Positions 1 to 6,399 of a DNA stretch of 15,594 bases are shown in pieces. The stretch spans positions 99,932-115,525 of the forward strand of contig CAJUED010000009.1 in assembly GCA_910585075.1 (NCBI GenBank). Reading direction: 5' to 3'. The translations under genes and the position numbers were made by a program. Position 1 is the first letter of the stretch, and the number at the start of each line of letters is the position of its first letter. This DNA is from an uncultured Lachnospiraceae bacterium (GTDB lineage Bacteria > Bacillota > Clostridia > Lachnospirales > Lachnospiraceae). The notes beneath the pieces were generated by a model that ran no database searches, had not been told where the DNA came from, and saw only the letters and a list, made by a program, of their open reading frames with translations.

Positions 1-1061
1 AGCATTCCCCGGAGATATTCTTTGGCTGTGGGCGTCATAAGAACCAACCTCACGATAAGGGGCGAGAGAATCAGCAAAAACAATCCTGTGAGAACACCGG
101 CTAAAATGGATATTTTTGTCAATATGCTTCCCGCCTTTTTGGCCTCATCAAAGTGGTCTGCACCAAGTTCATTTCCTACAATGATACTTCCGGCGTTGCC
201 GAAGCCGTAACACAGGCATACAACAAGATTTTTGGAAATATTTGCAATACTGTTTGCGGCAACGGCGTCCGTTCCCAGATGGCCCATGATAACGGAATAC
301 ATGGTAAAGCCTCCGCCCCAGGCCAGTTCATTTAAAAGAACGGGAGTTGTCTTTTCCCAGAAGCGTCTGGTTAAATCCTGATTGCGGGATAACAGCTGTA
401 TTTTCAGGCCTTTCATTTTTACTGCCACATACACGATACACCAAACGGTCTGAACTGCGGTTGCCAGTACGGTAGCCAGGGCGGCGCCCCGGATTCCAAG
501 AGCCGGAAAGCCCGCAAGTCCAAAAATAAATATGGCGTTGAGCGCAATGTTCAGGATTACCGTGGTGCTGCTGATGATTGTACTTAAGTTCACGGCGTTG
601 CAATTTTTCATAAAAGTCAGATAAATCTGGGAGATTGCGGATAACAGATAGGAAATACCTACATATTTCAGGTACTGGCTTCCCATCCGGATCAGCTCCT
701 GCTCATTTGTAAGAATACGCATTATACTTTGGGGGAAAAGCAGGGTGCCAAGTAAAAACAAAGTACCGGCAAGGCCGGAAAGACGGAAGACCAGATTAAA
801 TACGTCGGAGATGCCTTTATAATCCTCTTTGCCATAGTATTGGGCAATAAACATATTTTCACCGATGACAAATGCGGCGATAAACAGATTAAATACAAAT
901 GTGACCTGTGATGCCAGAGATACCGCGGCCATGGAATCCTGGCTTAAACGCCCCAGCATGACGGCGTCGCTTGCGCCTACTAGTGCGAGCATAAACTGCT
1001 GGAAGGCCATGGGCAGAACCAGCTTGATCATTTTCTTTTTCATAGTAGTAGTTTCTTTCAT
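1..1061 (-). CDS. MATE family efflux transporter (C-terminus cut off by window edge)
   Basis: Integral membrane antiporter of the MATE family, expected to export drugs or other organic cations in exchange for Na+ or H+. Reading the complement from 1061 gives about 353 open residues, and the frame is still open at base 1; family members have about 450 residues, so roughly the last quarter is missing. The N-terminus (MKKKMIKLVLPMAFQQFM, then LVGASDAVMLGRLSQDSMAA) matches the typical MATE first helix and following loop. Later parts alternate hydrophobic helices with short loops, including GHLGTDAVAANSIANI, the usual repeat of the first-half motif. The ATG at 1061 is preferred because GGAG lies six bases upstream; an in-frame ATG at 1073 would have a poor ribosome binding site. 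It diverges from an AraC-type regulator that may control it. Exact substrate cannot be told. Confidence 0.93.
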   Translation of the reverse strand, partial: MKETTTMKKKMIKLVLPMAFQQFMLALVGASDAVMLGRLSQDSMAAVSLASQVTFVFNLFIAAFVIGENMFIAQYYGKEDYKGISDVFNLVFRLSGLAGTLFLLGTLLFPQSIMRILTNEQELIRMGSQYLKYVGISYLLSAISQIYLTFMKNCNAVNLSTIISSTTVILNIALNAIFIFGLAGFPALGIRGAALATVLATAVQTVWCIVYVAVKMKGLKIQLLSRNQDLTRRFWEKTTPVLLNELAWGGGFTMYSVIMGHLGTDAVAANSIANISKNLVVCLCYGFGNAGSIIVGNELGADHFDEAKKAGSILTKISILAGVLTGLFLLILSPLIVRLVLMTPTAKEYLRGM

Positions 1062-1100
1062 ATCAATCTCCATTCTTGCTAGTACTCTGTCCTGAAAACC

Positions 1101-1140
1101 CTTGTGCAAATATTTCGGTCTATTTCTCCGATTGCACAAG
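1101..1140. promoter_or_regulatory. Perfect 9-bp inverted repeat between divergent MATE and AraC genes
   Basis: CTTGTGCAA at 1101-1109 is repeated in inverted orientation as TTGCACAAG at 1132-1140, with 22 bases between. The half-sites are 31 bp apart start to start, close to three helical turns, so they face the same side of the DNA. It lies 26 bp upstream of the -35 box of the AraC gene and 40 bp upstream of the MATE start codon. That position suits an operator bound by a dimeric regulator, most simply the adjacent AraC protein. Function is inferred. No convincing MATE promoter was found in this region. Confidence 0.5.
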
Positions 1141-1165
1141 TCCGGAATACTCGGGATTCTTTTAG

Positions 1166-1194
1166 TTGACAATAACAGGTTTTGGATTTAAAAT
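1166..1194 (+). promoter_or_regulatory. Sigma-A-type promoter for the AraC regulator
   Basis: A perfect -35 box TTGACA (1166-1171) is followed after 17 bp by TAAAAT (1189-1194), one mismatch from the -10 consensus. Transcription would start near 1201, giving a leader of about 110 bases before the ATG at 1312. A TATAAT at 1209-1214 has no -35 box at a suitable distance. Confidence 0.65.
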
Positions 1195-1311
1195 CATTCA
1201 AAATCTGTTATAATTATATAACAATCTTCTTTTTTGAGATTGATGTGAAACAGAAATTTTTCCACGGTGGATTTGTGCCCGCGCAAACGCTCTGGAAAGG
1301 GGGCTTTTATT

Positions 1312-2211
1312 ATGAAAGAAAAGGGAAAACACTGTTCCGTATTCAATGCGGATTTTTCGGAAACGGTTGCCTATAACAATCCACTGTTTCCGGCCTATGG
1401 CTCGTATGACTTTTTATCCACCTATCCGGACTATTCGGGTATCAGCCACTGGCACAAGGATTTGGAGTTCATTGTGGTTAAAAAGGGAACCCTGACTTAC
1501 AATGTGAATGGAAAATTGACAGAGATGACCGAAGGAAATGGGATTATGGTCAACAGCAGACAGCTTCACTATGGATTTTCCCCTGAGCACAGGGAATGTG
1601 AATTTATCTGTATCATACTTTCTCCGGAACTGATGCAGGGAAATAACTGGTTCTATCAGAACTGCATTGAGGGAATCACGGAGAATCCGGCTTATGCTTA
1701 CCTATACCTGTGCCGGGACGACTGGACGGCGCCTGTCCTTGAAAAGCTGGAGAGGATGTACGATTCCATTGGCGCTTCTTCCCAAAAGGGACTGGCCTGT
1801 TTTCATGTGATGGAAGATTTTATTGCAATCATGGAGATATTGTATGAAAATCTGGACATTGAAAACCGGATTCAGGTAGCGGAATCCTCGGAACTTTCTT
1901 GTCTGAGGACCATGATAACCTACATAGAGGATCATTACATGGAGCATATGACGCTGGCGGATATTGCTTTGTCCGGCGCCTGTTGTAAAAGCAAGTGTTC
2001 CCTGCTATTTAAAAAGTATCTGCGGGACACACCCATAACCTACACTACAAAGCTGCGCCTCAGAAAAAGCCTTGGTGCGCTTGTGAGTTCAGATAAAAAT
2101 ATCTCAGATATCGCTTACGAATATGGTTTTGGAGGGGCGAGCTATTATTGCGAGACTTTTAAGAGGTACTACGGCGTATCCCCCTTGAGCTATAAGAAGG
2201 GGTTGGCGTGA
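1312..2211 (+). CDS. AraC family transcriptional regulator with N-terminal cupin domain
   Basis: Cytoplasmic DNA-binding regulator, 299 residues, a normal AraC length. Residues about 40-100 form a cupin-like sensing domain, recognisable from HWHKDLEFIVVKKGTLTYNVNG followed by a second His (RQLHYGF). Residues about 195-297 form the two helix-turn-helix AraC domain: an IEDHYMEHMTLADIAL first helix pair, then NISDIAYEYGFGGASYYCETFKRYYGVSP, the highly conserved second recognition unit. The frame extends upstream to an ATG at 1267, but the start at 1312 has GGAAAGGGGG eight bases upstream and is preferred. Two adjacent cysteines sit in the first HTH (GACCKSKCS). It diverges from the MATE gene, so a regulator-target pair is plausible. 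The ligand is unknown; the cupin histidines suggest a small sugar-like or aromatic molecule, by family only. Confidence 0.93.
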   Translation: MKEKGKHCSVFNADFSETVAYNNPLFPAYGSYDFLSTYPDYSGISHWHKDLEFIVVKKGTLTYNVNGKLTEMTEGNGIMVNSRQLHYGFSPEHRECEFICIILSPELMQGNNWFYQNCIEGITENPAYAYLYLCRDDWTAPVLEKLERMYDSIGASSQKGLACFHVMEDFIAIMEILYENLDIENRIQVAESSELSCLRTMITYIEDHYMEHMTLADIALSGACCKSKCSLLFKKYLRDTPITYTTKLRLRKSLGALVSSDKNISDIAYEYGFGGASYYCETFKRYYGVSPLSYKKGLA

Positions 2212-2262
2212 AGATAAGTTCATAACCATTTGAGCCGCGGGAGGCGGTATAAAGGATTATTT

Positions 2263-3198
2263 ATGATATTGAATACAGGCAGCCGGACAGATATACCGGC
2301 CTTTTACAGCGATTGGTTTTACAATCGAATCAGGGAGGGCTTTGTGCTTGTGAGAAACCCTTATGAGCCCACGCAGATAACCAGATATCTGCTGAACCCG
2401 GAAGTGATAGACGCCATTATATTTTGTACCAAAAATCCTTTTCCTATGTTTGAAAAAGCAGGGCTTTTGGCGCAGTTTGACCAGTTTTGGTTTGTGACAA
2501 TCACTCCTTACGGGAAAGAAATCGAGCCTTTTGTGCCGGATAAGGAGCTGGTGATCTCGTATTTTCAAAAGCTCTCCGGGATGGTGGGGAAGGAAAAAAT
2601 CAGCTGGCGGTATGATCCGGTTTTTGTTACGGATAAATATACGGCCACGTATCACATAGAGCAGTTTGGGAAGATGGCGGAAGGGCTCTATGGATATACG
2701 GACCAGTGTGTGGTAAGCTTCATTGATTTATATGAAAAAACAAAGCGGAATTTTAAAGGGATCCGCAGTGTCACCGGGAAAGAACAGGAAATGCTGATAG
2801 ATGGATTTTCACGGATTGCAAAAGAACAGGGAATACAGATTCACTTATGCTGCGAGGACGCCGGGCTTATCCGGGAAAATGTGGACGCAAAGGGCTGTAT
2901 GTCAAAGGCCGTGCTTGAGAAGGCTTTGGGATACAGACTGGACGTACCGAAAAAGAAAACGGCCCGCAGCGAATGCGCCTGCCTGTTGGGGGCGGATATT
3001 GGGGCATATAACAGCTGTCTTCACGGATGCCTGTATTGCTATGCCAATTATGATAAGGAAACGGTGATGAAAAATAAAAGGCTGCATAATCCTTTTTCGC
3101 CGCTGCTGATTGGGGAAGTTTCCGAATATGATGTGATAAAGCAGGCGGAGCAAAAGGCGTGGAGAAACGGGCAGATGGATTTCTTTGATTTGCTGTAG
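2263..3198 (+). CDS. DUF1848 protein with C-terminal radical-SAM-like cysteine motif
   Basis: Soluble protein of 311 residues belonging to DUF1848, whose biochemical role is not established. The N-terminal part (MILNTGSRTDIPAFYSDWF, RNPYEPTQI, IIFCTKNPFPM) is the recognisable family signature. Near the C-terminus, SCLHGCLYCYANYD carries Cys252, Cys256 and Cys259 in CX3CX2C spacing, the arrangement that binds the [4Fe-4S] cluster in radical SAM enzymes, where it normally lies near the N-terminus. Further cysteines occur at SECACLLG about 15 residues before it. The start at 2263 is chosen because AAAGGA lies six bases upstream; a TTG at 2230 would add 11 residues without a better site. It follows the AraC gene by 51 bp and may be co-transcribed. 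It could be a cryptic nucleic-acid or cofactor enzyme; no function is claimed. Confidence 0.88.
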   Translation: MILNTGSRTDIPAFYSDWFYNRIREGFVLVRNPYEPTQITRYLLNPEVIDAIIFCTKNPFPMFEKAGLLAQFDQFWFVTITPYGKEIEPFVPDKELVISYFQKLSGMVGKEKISWRYDPVFVTDKYTATYHIEQFGKMAEGLYGYTDQCVVSFIDLYEKTKRNFKGIRSVTGKEQEMLIDGFSRIAKEQGIQIHLCCEDAGLIRENVDAKGCMSKAVLEKALGYRLDVPKKKTARSECACLLGADIGAYNSCLHGCLYCYANYDKETVMKNKRLHNPFSPLLIGEVSEYDVIKQAEQKAWRNGQMDFFDLL

Positions 3199-3222
3199 AG
3201 GTTTGCGCTAAGGACAAAGCAC

Positions 3223-3251
3223 TGGTAAAATCAGAGAAAATCAAGTATAAT
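3223..3251 (+). promoter_or_regulatory. Possible promoter of the metF operon
   Basis: A perfect -10 box TATAAT (3246-3251) is preceded after 17 bp by TGGTAA (3223-3228), which matches only three of six -35 positions. If used, transcription starts near 3258 and produces a leader of about 195 bases before metF, long enough to contain the structures at 3360-3441. Confidence 0.45.
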
Positions 3252-3359
3252 AGGTACGGGCTGGTGACAGTTTGGCCCAGGACTTTGCACTTGTTTAAAA
3301 ATGAAAAAACAGGTGTTAAGATTATTGCATGTAAATTGCAGGAAAAGAGGAGAAAATTG

Positions 3360-3378
3360 AAAGATTTTTCAAATCTTT
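3360..3378 (+). promoter_or_regulatory. A/T-rich hairpin in metF leader
   Basis: AAAGATTT (3360-3367) and AAATCTTT (3371-3378) are perfect inverted 8-base arms around the loop TTC. The stem is weak and is not followed by a run of T, so it is not a convincing terminator. It sits seven bases before the stronger interleaved helices and may be part of the same folded leader. Confidence 0.35.
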
Positions 3379-3385
3379 TAATCTA

Positions 3386-3441
3386 CAAGTTTGTGTCTGC
3401 GCTGTATCCACAAACTTGGTATGCGCAAAAAGCAGCGCAGA
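3386..3441 (+). promoter_or_regulatory. Interleaved helices (pseudoknot or switch) directly upstream of metF
   Basis: Two perfect helices overlap. Helix 1 pairs CAAGTTTGTG (3386-3395) with CACAAACTTG (3409-3418). Helix 2 pairs TCTGCGCTG (3396-3404), which lies in the loop of helix 1, with CAGCGCAGA (3433-3441). This is the connectivity of an H-type pseudoknot; with almost no loop between the two 5' strands it may instead be a pair of competing hairpins. Helix 2 ends two bases before the weak ribosome binding site TGGGG (3444-3448) and 13 bases before the metF ATG, so folding could control translation. It does not match the SAM (S-box) or THF riboswitch sequences as I know them. No known class is assigned. 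Confidence 0.5.
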
Positions 3442-3453
3442 AATGGGGTAAAA

Positions 3454-4326
3454 ATGAAAGTTACGGAAATATTTGAAGCAAAGAAAAAAGAGGGAAAGCC
3501 GGTTTTATCCTTTGAGATTTTTCCGCCGAAAAAGGAGGAGGCACTGAAGAATATTGACGTCACATTGGAGATGCTCTGCGATCTGCACCCGGATTTTATC
3601 AGTGTTACTTTTGGCGCGGGAGGAAGCGCAGTGGATAATAAGACGGTGGAGATTGCAAAGAAGATTAAGAATACATACAAGGTGGAGCCCATTGTGCATT
3701 TGACCTGCCTTCATTATGATAAGGAAGAAATCAGTGAGATTTTAAGACAGCTGCAGGAGGCCGGTATTGAGAATGTGCTTGCCCTTCGGGGGGACGTGAA
3801 CCCTAATGTTCCCATGAAGCATGATTTCAGGTATGCAAATGAACTGGTGGAGTTTATAAAGACCCAGGGGGATTTTCACATCAGTGGGGCCTGCTATCCC
3901 GAGACGCATTTGGAGGCGCCGGACGCTATAACGGATATTCACAATCTGAAAAGGAAAGTGGATGCAGGGGTGACCCATCTGGTATCCCAGTTATTCTTTG
4001 ATAATGAAGCTTTTTACCGTTTTTATGAAAAAACCCGGATTGCGGGCATAACCACACCGGTTGAGGCGGGAATTATGCCGGTGACCAACAAGGCCAACAT
4101 TGAGCGGATGGTAAACTTATGCGGCGCGACCCTGCCAAAGAAGTTTGAGAGGATTCTTGGAAAGTATGAGGACAACAAGGAAGCCCTTTTGGATGCGGGG
4201 ATGGCTTATGCCATCAATCAGATTGTGGATTTGATTGCCAATGATGTGGACGGTATTCATATTTACACCATGAATAATCCGAAAGTGGCCCGGCGAATCT
4301 GCGACGGAATCAGGAACCTTATTTAG
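3454..4326 (+). CDS. metF: Methylenetetrahydrofolate reductase
   Basis: Cytoplasmic flavoenzyme that reduces 5,10-methylene-THF to 5-methyl-THF, the methyl donor for methionine synthesis; in acetogens the same step belongs to the Wood-Ljungdahl methyl branch. The 290 residues match the usual bacterial length. Visible motifs are SFEIFPPK with the catalytic-type Glu21, VTFGAGGS, LALRGD with Asp114 (the FAD/folate-interacting Asp), and ISGACYPETHLEAP. The frame is open back to 3391, but those residues (MCLRCIHKLG) fall inside the leader helices and are unlike any MetF N-terminus; MKVTEIFE at 3454 aligns with the family start. The ribosome binding site TGGGG is weak, which fits translational control by the upstream structure. 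It is followed 11 bp later by an SDR gene, apparently one operon. Confidence 0.95.
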   Translation: MKVTEIFEAKKKEGKPVLSFEIFPPKKEEALKNIDVTLEMLCDLHPDFISVTFGAGGSAVDNKTVEIAKKIKNTYKVEPIVHLTCLHYDKEEISEILRQLQEAGIENVLALRGDVNPNVPMKHDFRYANELVEFIKTQGDFHISGACYPETHLEAPDAITDIHNLKRKVDAGVTHLVSQLFFDNEAFYRFYEKTRIAGITTPVEAGIMPVTNKANIERMVNLCGATLPKKFERILGKYEDNKEALLDAGMAYAINQIVDLIANDVDGIHIYTMNNPKVARRICDGIRNLI

Positions 4327-4337
4327 GGATGGAGCAT

Positions 4338-5057
4338 ATGAAAAAGAAAGCACTGATTACAGGCGCCTCCCGTGGAATCGGAGCTGCTGCTGCGAAGGCC
4401 CTTGCCCGGGACGGATACGATCTGTTTCTGGTATGCGGAAAATCCGGGGAAGCCATGGAGAAAATCGGGGCGGAGCTTAAGAAAATTTATGGAATAGGCT
4501 GTGAAACCGCCCTCTGTGATGTATCAAACCCGGTGGCAGTGGAGACAATGATGAAACAGGCGGGGGAAATCCATGTGCTTGTGAATAACGCCGCAATTTC
4601 TTATGTAGGACTGTTAACGGATATGTCTTTGGATGAGTGGCATCAGGTCATGGACACCAATTTAAACGCCCTGTTTTATACCTGCCGTCTGGCAGTGCCG
4701 CAGATGGTGCGGCGCAGGGAAGGGAAGATTATCAATGTTTCCTCCATCTGGGGAAATGTGGGAGCGTCCATGGAGGTGGCTTACAGCACAGCCAAGGGAG
4801 GGGTAAACAGCTTTACAAGAGCCCTTGCCAAGGAGCTGGCCCCCAGCAACGTACAGGTCAACGGCGTTGCCTTTGGGGTGATGGACACCAGCATGAACGC
4901 ATGCTTTTCCAAGGAGGAGATGGAGGCCCTGCGGGAGGAGATACCGGCGGACAGACTTGGAAGCGTGGAAGAAGCAGGGGAAATGATACGAATGCTGGCA
5001 AAGGCGCCTGCCTATCTGACCGGGCAGATTATTACCATGGACGGGGGATATATTTGA
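4338..5057 (+). CDS. SDR family NAD(P)-dependent oxidoreductase (FabG-like)
   Basis: Soluble classical short-chain dehydrogenase of 239 residues, a standard length. The cofactor loop TGASRGIG spans residues 8-15, the NNAAIS motif starts at residue 83, and the catalytic Ser136, Tyr149 and Lys153 are in place (VSSIWGN, AYSTAK). The C-terminus YLTGQIITMDGGY is the canonical FabG/SDR ending. Closest in style to 3-oxoacyl-ACP reductases, but there are no fatty-acid genes nearby, so the substrate is open. The ATG at 4338 is preferred over the one at 4329 because the AGGGATGGAG ribosome binding site overlaps the earlier codon. It lies 11 bp after metF and 68 bp before the thioredoxin-reductase-like gene, so all three are probably co-transcribed. 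Confidence 0.92.
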   Translation: MKKKALITGASRGIGAAAAKALARDGYDLFLVCGKSGEAMEKIGAELKKIYGIGCETALCDVSNPVAVETMMKQAGEIHVLVNNAAISYVGLLTDMSLDEWHQVMDTNLNALFYTCRLAVPQMVRRREGKIINVSSIWGNVGASMEVAYSTAKGGVNSFTRALAKELAPSNVQVNGVAFGVMDTSMNACFSKEEMEALREEIPADRLGSVEEAGEMIRMLAKAPAYLTGQIITMDGGYI

Positions 5058-5125
5058 CAGGAAATTTGTTCTGTTTCGGAATGGGGAATGTGCATTTAGA
5101 ATGATAATGTGGGAAAGGTGAAAGA

Positions 5126-6208
5126 ATGATGTATGATGTTGTGATAATTGGTTCGGGTCCTGCCGGGCTGTCCGCATCCATATACGCAAAAAGGGCGGGG
5201 CTTAAGGCGGTTACTTTGGAGCAGAGTCCCATGAGCGGCGGCCAGGTTCTGAATACCTATGAAGTGGATAATTATCCGGGACTGCCGGGGATAAACGGTT
5301 TTGAACTTGGCATGAAATTCCGGGAACATGCGGATAAGCTGGGATGTGAATTTAAGGATGCGGCTGTTGTTACGGTAAAGGAGCTGGTCCGGTTCTCAGG
5401 GGAAGAACAGGATGGCCTTGAGGACAGAGCAGGGGAGAGTGGCAGGAAGGGAGCAGACGGCGGACGCAGGCATGTGCAGGAAAGAGCGGGAAGCGCCGGA
5501 GAGGGTGAACTCCAGGCGGCTTCGTTTAGAGAGGAGCCGGAAGAAGGTCCGGTAAAAGGAAATGAAGGATTTACGGTGGTCACAGATCAGGGTGAGTTAA
5601 GGACAAGGACAGTGATTGCGGCCATGGGGGCCACCCATGCAAAGCTGGGAATACCGGGGGAGGAAGCCTTTGCAGGTAAAGGCGTATCTTATTGCGCTAC
5701 TTGTGACGGCGCTTTTTTCAGAGGAAAGGTGACGGCTGTTATAGGTGGCGGCGATGTTGCTGTGGAGGACGCCATTTTCCTTTCAAGAGGCTGTGAAAAG
5801 GTGTACCTGATCCACCGGCGGGATGAGCTGCGGGCCGCGGCAATTTTACAAAAAGAAGTGATGAATCTGTCCAACGTAGAAATTCTCTGGGATACGGTTG
5901 CCGAGAGGATTGAAGGGGAAGAAAGGGTTGAAAGGCTTTTTTGCAAAAATGTAAAAACAGGGGTGGAAAAAGAACTTTCGGTAGACGGTGTCTTTGTGGC
6001 TGTTGGAATCATTCCCTCCGGTGATGTGATCAGCCATTTGGTGGAGTGCGACGAAAAGGGTTATCTGATAGCTGGGGAGGACTGCGCTACGGCCACGCCG
6101 GGAATTTTTGCAGCCGGAGATGTGCGAAAGAAAAAGCTGCGGCAGATTGTGACTGCGGCGGCGGACGGGGCCAATGCGGTCACTTCCATACTGGAATATC
6201 TGCATTAA
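5126..6208 (+). CDS. trxB: Thioredoxin-reductase-like flavoprotein with about 55-residue low-complexity insert
   Basis: FAD- and NADPH-binding disulfide reductase that would pass electrons to thioredoxin or a related partner in the cytoplasm. The FAD motif GSGPAGLSA starts at residue 9, the redox pair is Cys190-Ala-Thr-Cys193, the NADPH motif GGGDVAVEDA and the phosphate-binding HRRDELRAA follow, and GIFAAGDVR closes the second FAD segment. All catalytic features are present. The protein has 360 residues, whereas typical TrxB has about 305-320. The excess is a charged, Gly/Glu/Arg-rich stretch at residues about 89-146 (bases 5390-5563) inserted in the first FAD domain between VTVKEL and GFTVVTDQGEL. 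Two adjacent ATGs (5126 and 5129) follow GGAAAGGTG, and either could start translation. It is the last gene of the metF cluster. Confidence 0.93.
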   Translation: MMYDVVIIGSGPAGLSASIYAKRAGLKAVTLEQSPMSGGQVLNTYEVDNYPGLPGINGFELGMKFREHADKLGCEFKDAAVVTVKELVRFSGEEQDGLEDRAGESGRKGADGGRRHVQERAGSAGEGELQAASFREEPEEGPVKGNEGFTVVTDQGELRTRTVIAAMGATHAKLGIPGEEAFAGKGVSYCATCDGAFFRGKVTAVIGGGDVAVEDAIFLSRGCEKVYLIHRRDELRAAAILQKEVMNLSNVEILWDTVAERIEGEERVERLFCKNVKTGVEKELSVDGVFVAVGIIPSGDVISHLVECDEKGYLIAGEDCATATPGIFAAGDVRKKKLRQIVTAAADGANAVTSILEYLH

Positions 6209-6225
6209 ATTGTGAGAATACTTGG

Positions 6226-6235
6226 TTCACGTGAA
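6226..6235. repeat. 10-bp perfect palindrome after trxB
   Basis: TTCACGTGAA is its own reverse complement and lies 18 bp after the trxB-like stop codon. It may be a protein binding site at the start of the ktrBA upstream region, but short palindromes are common and no regulator is identified. Confidence 0.25.
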
Positions 6236-6246
6236 AAACGGCAGTG

Positions 6247-6274
6247 GTCAAGTTCATGCAAGTATGACCTTGAC
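6247..6274. repeat. Stem-loop upstream of ktrB
   Basis: GTCAAGTTCAT (6247-6257) pairs with ATGACCTTGAC (6264-6274), ten of eleven positions matching, around the six-base loop GCAAGT. The stem is strong but is not followed by a T run, so terminator function for the trxB-like gene is unlikely. It overlaps the first copy of the direct repeat described in the next two entries. Confidence 0.5.
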
Positions 6275-6288
6275 TCGCTGTCTGCGGG
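6255..6288 (+). repeat. Imperfect direct repeat, copy 1, before ktrB
   Basis: This stretch runs from CATGCAAG through CTTGACTC (6269-6276) to GCGGG. A second copy begins 70 bp later. The two share most of about 35 positions, and the differences are nearly all transitions plus one single-base gap. A GC-rich hairpin (GCGGGGT at 6284-6290 with ACCC-T-CGC at 6296-6303, loop ATTGC) starts at its end. Confidence 0.5.
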
Positions 6289-6324
6289 GTATTGCACCCT
6301 CGCGGCATTTGCTGATTTTATGCT

Positions 6325-6359
6325 CGTGCAAGCACGGCACTTGACTCATTGCTCGCGGG
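6325..6359 (+). repeat. Imperfect direct repeat, copy 2, before ktrB
   Basis: Second copy of the repeat, from CGTGCAAG through CTTGACTC (6340-6347) to GCGGG. It begins with the palindrome CGTGCAAGCACG (6325-6336). CTCGCGG also occurs at 6299-6305 and 6352-6358. The whole 6247-6359 block resembles a dispersed intergenic repeat or an uncharacterised leader RNA; which one cannot be decided here. Confidence 0.5.
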
Positions 6360-6399
6360 AATAAAAGGTTACGGTGTTGGCAGTAAGAAAGGTTACCAT

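Noticed and set aside
22..335. Short plus-strand reading frames across the MATE gene
   Set aside because: They are antisense to a clear transporter frame and have no domain features.
1209..1214. TATAAT as the -10 box for the AraC gene
   Set aside because: It is 37 bp from TTGACA and no other -35 box fits; TAAAAT at 1189-1194 has the correct 17-bp spacing.
3199..3453. SAM (S-box) or THF riboswitch before metF
   Set aside because: Neither the S-box core nor the conserved THF riboswitch segments could be found in the leader; only the unclassified interleaved helices are seen.
3391..3453. N-terminal extension of MetF (open frame from 3391)
   Set aside because: The extra 21 residues do not resemble MetF, start with TTG without a ribosome binding site, and coincide with the leader helices.
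5054..5059. TTGACA as a separate promoter for the trxB-like gene
   Set aside because: It overlaps the SDR stop codon and there is no acceptable -10 box 16-18 bp downstream (CGGAAT at 17 bp). GATAAT at 5103 lacks a -35 box.
6209..6399. c-di-AMP (ydaO/yuaA) riboswitch before ktrB
   Set aside because: The region is structured but I could not align it to the conserved parts of that class, so no name is given.
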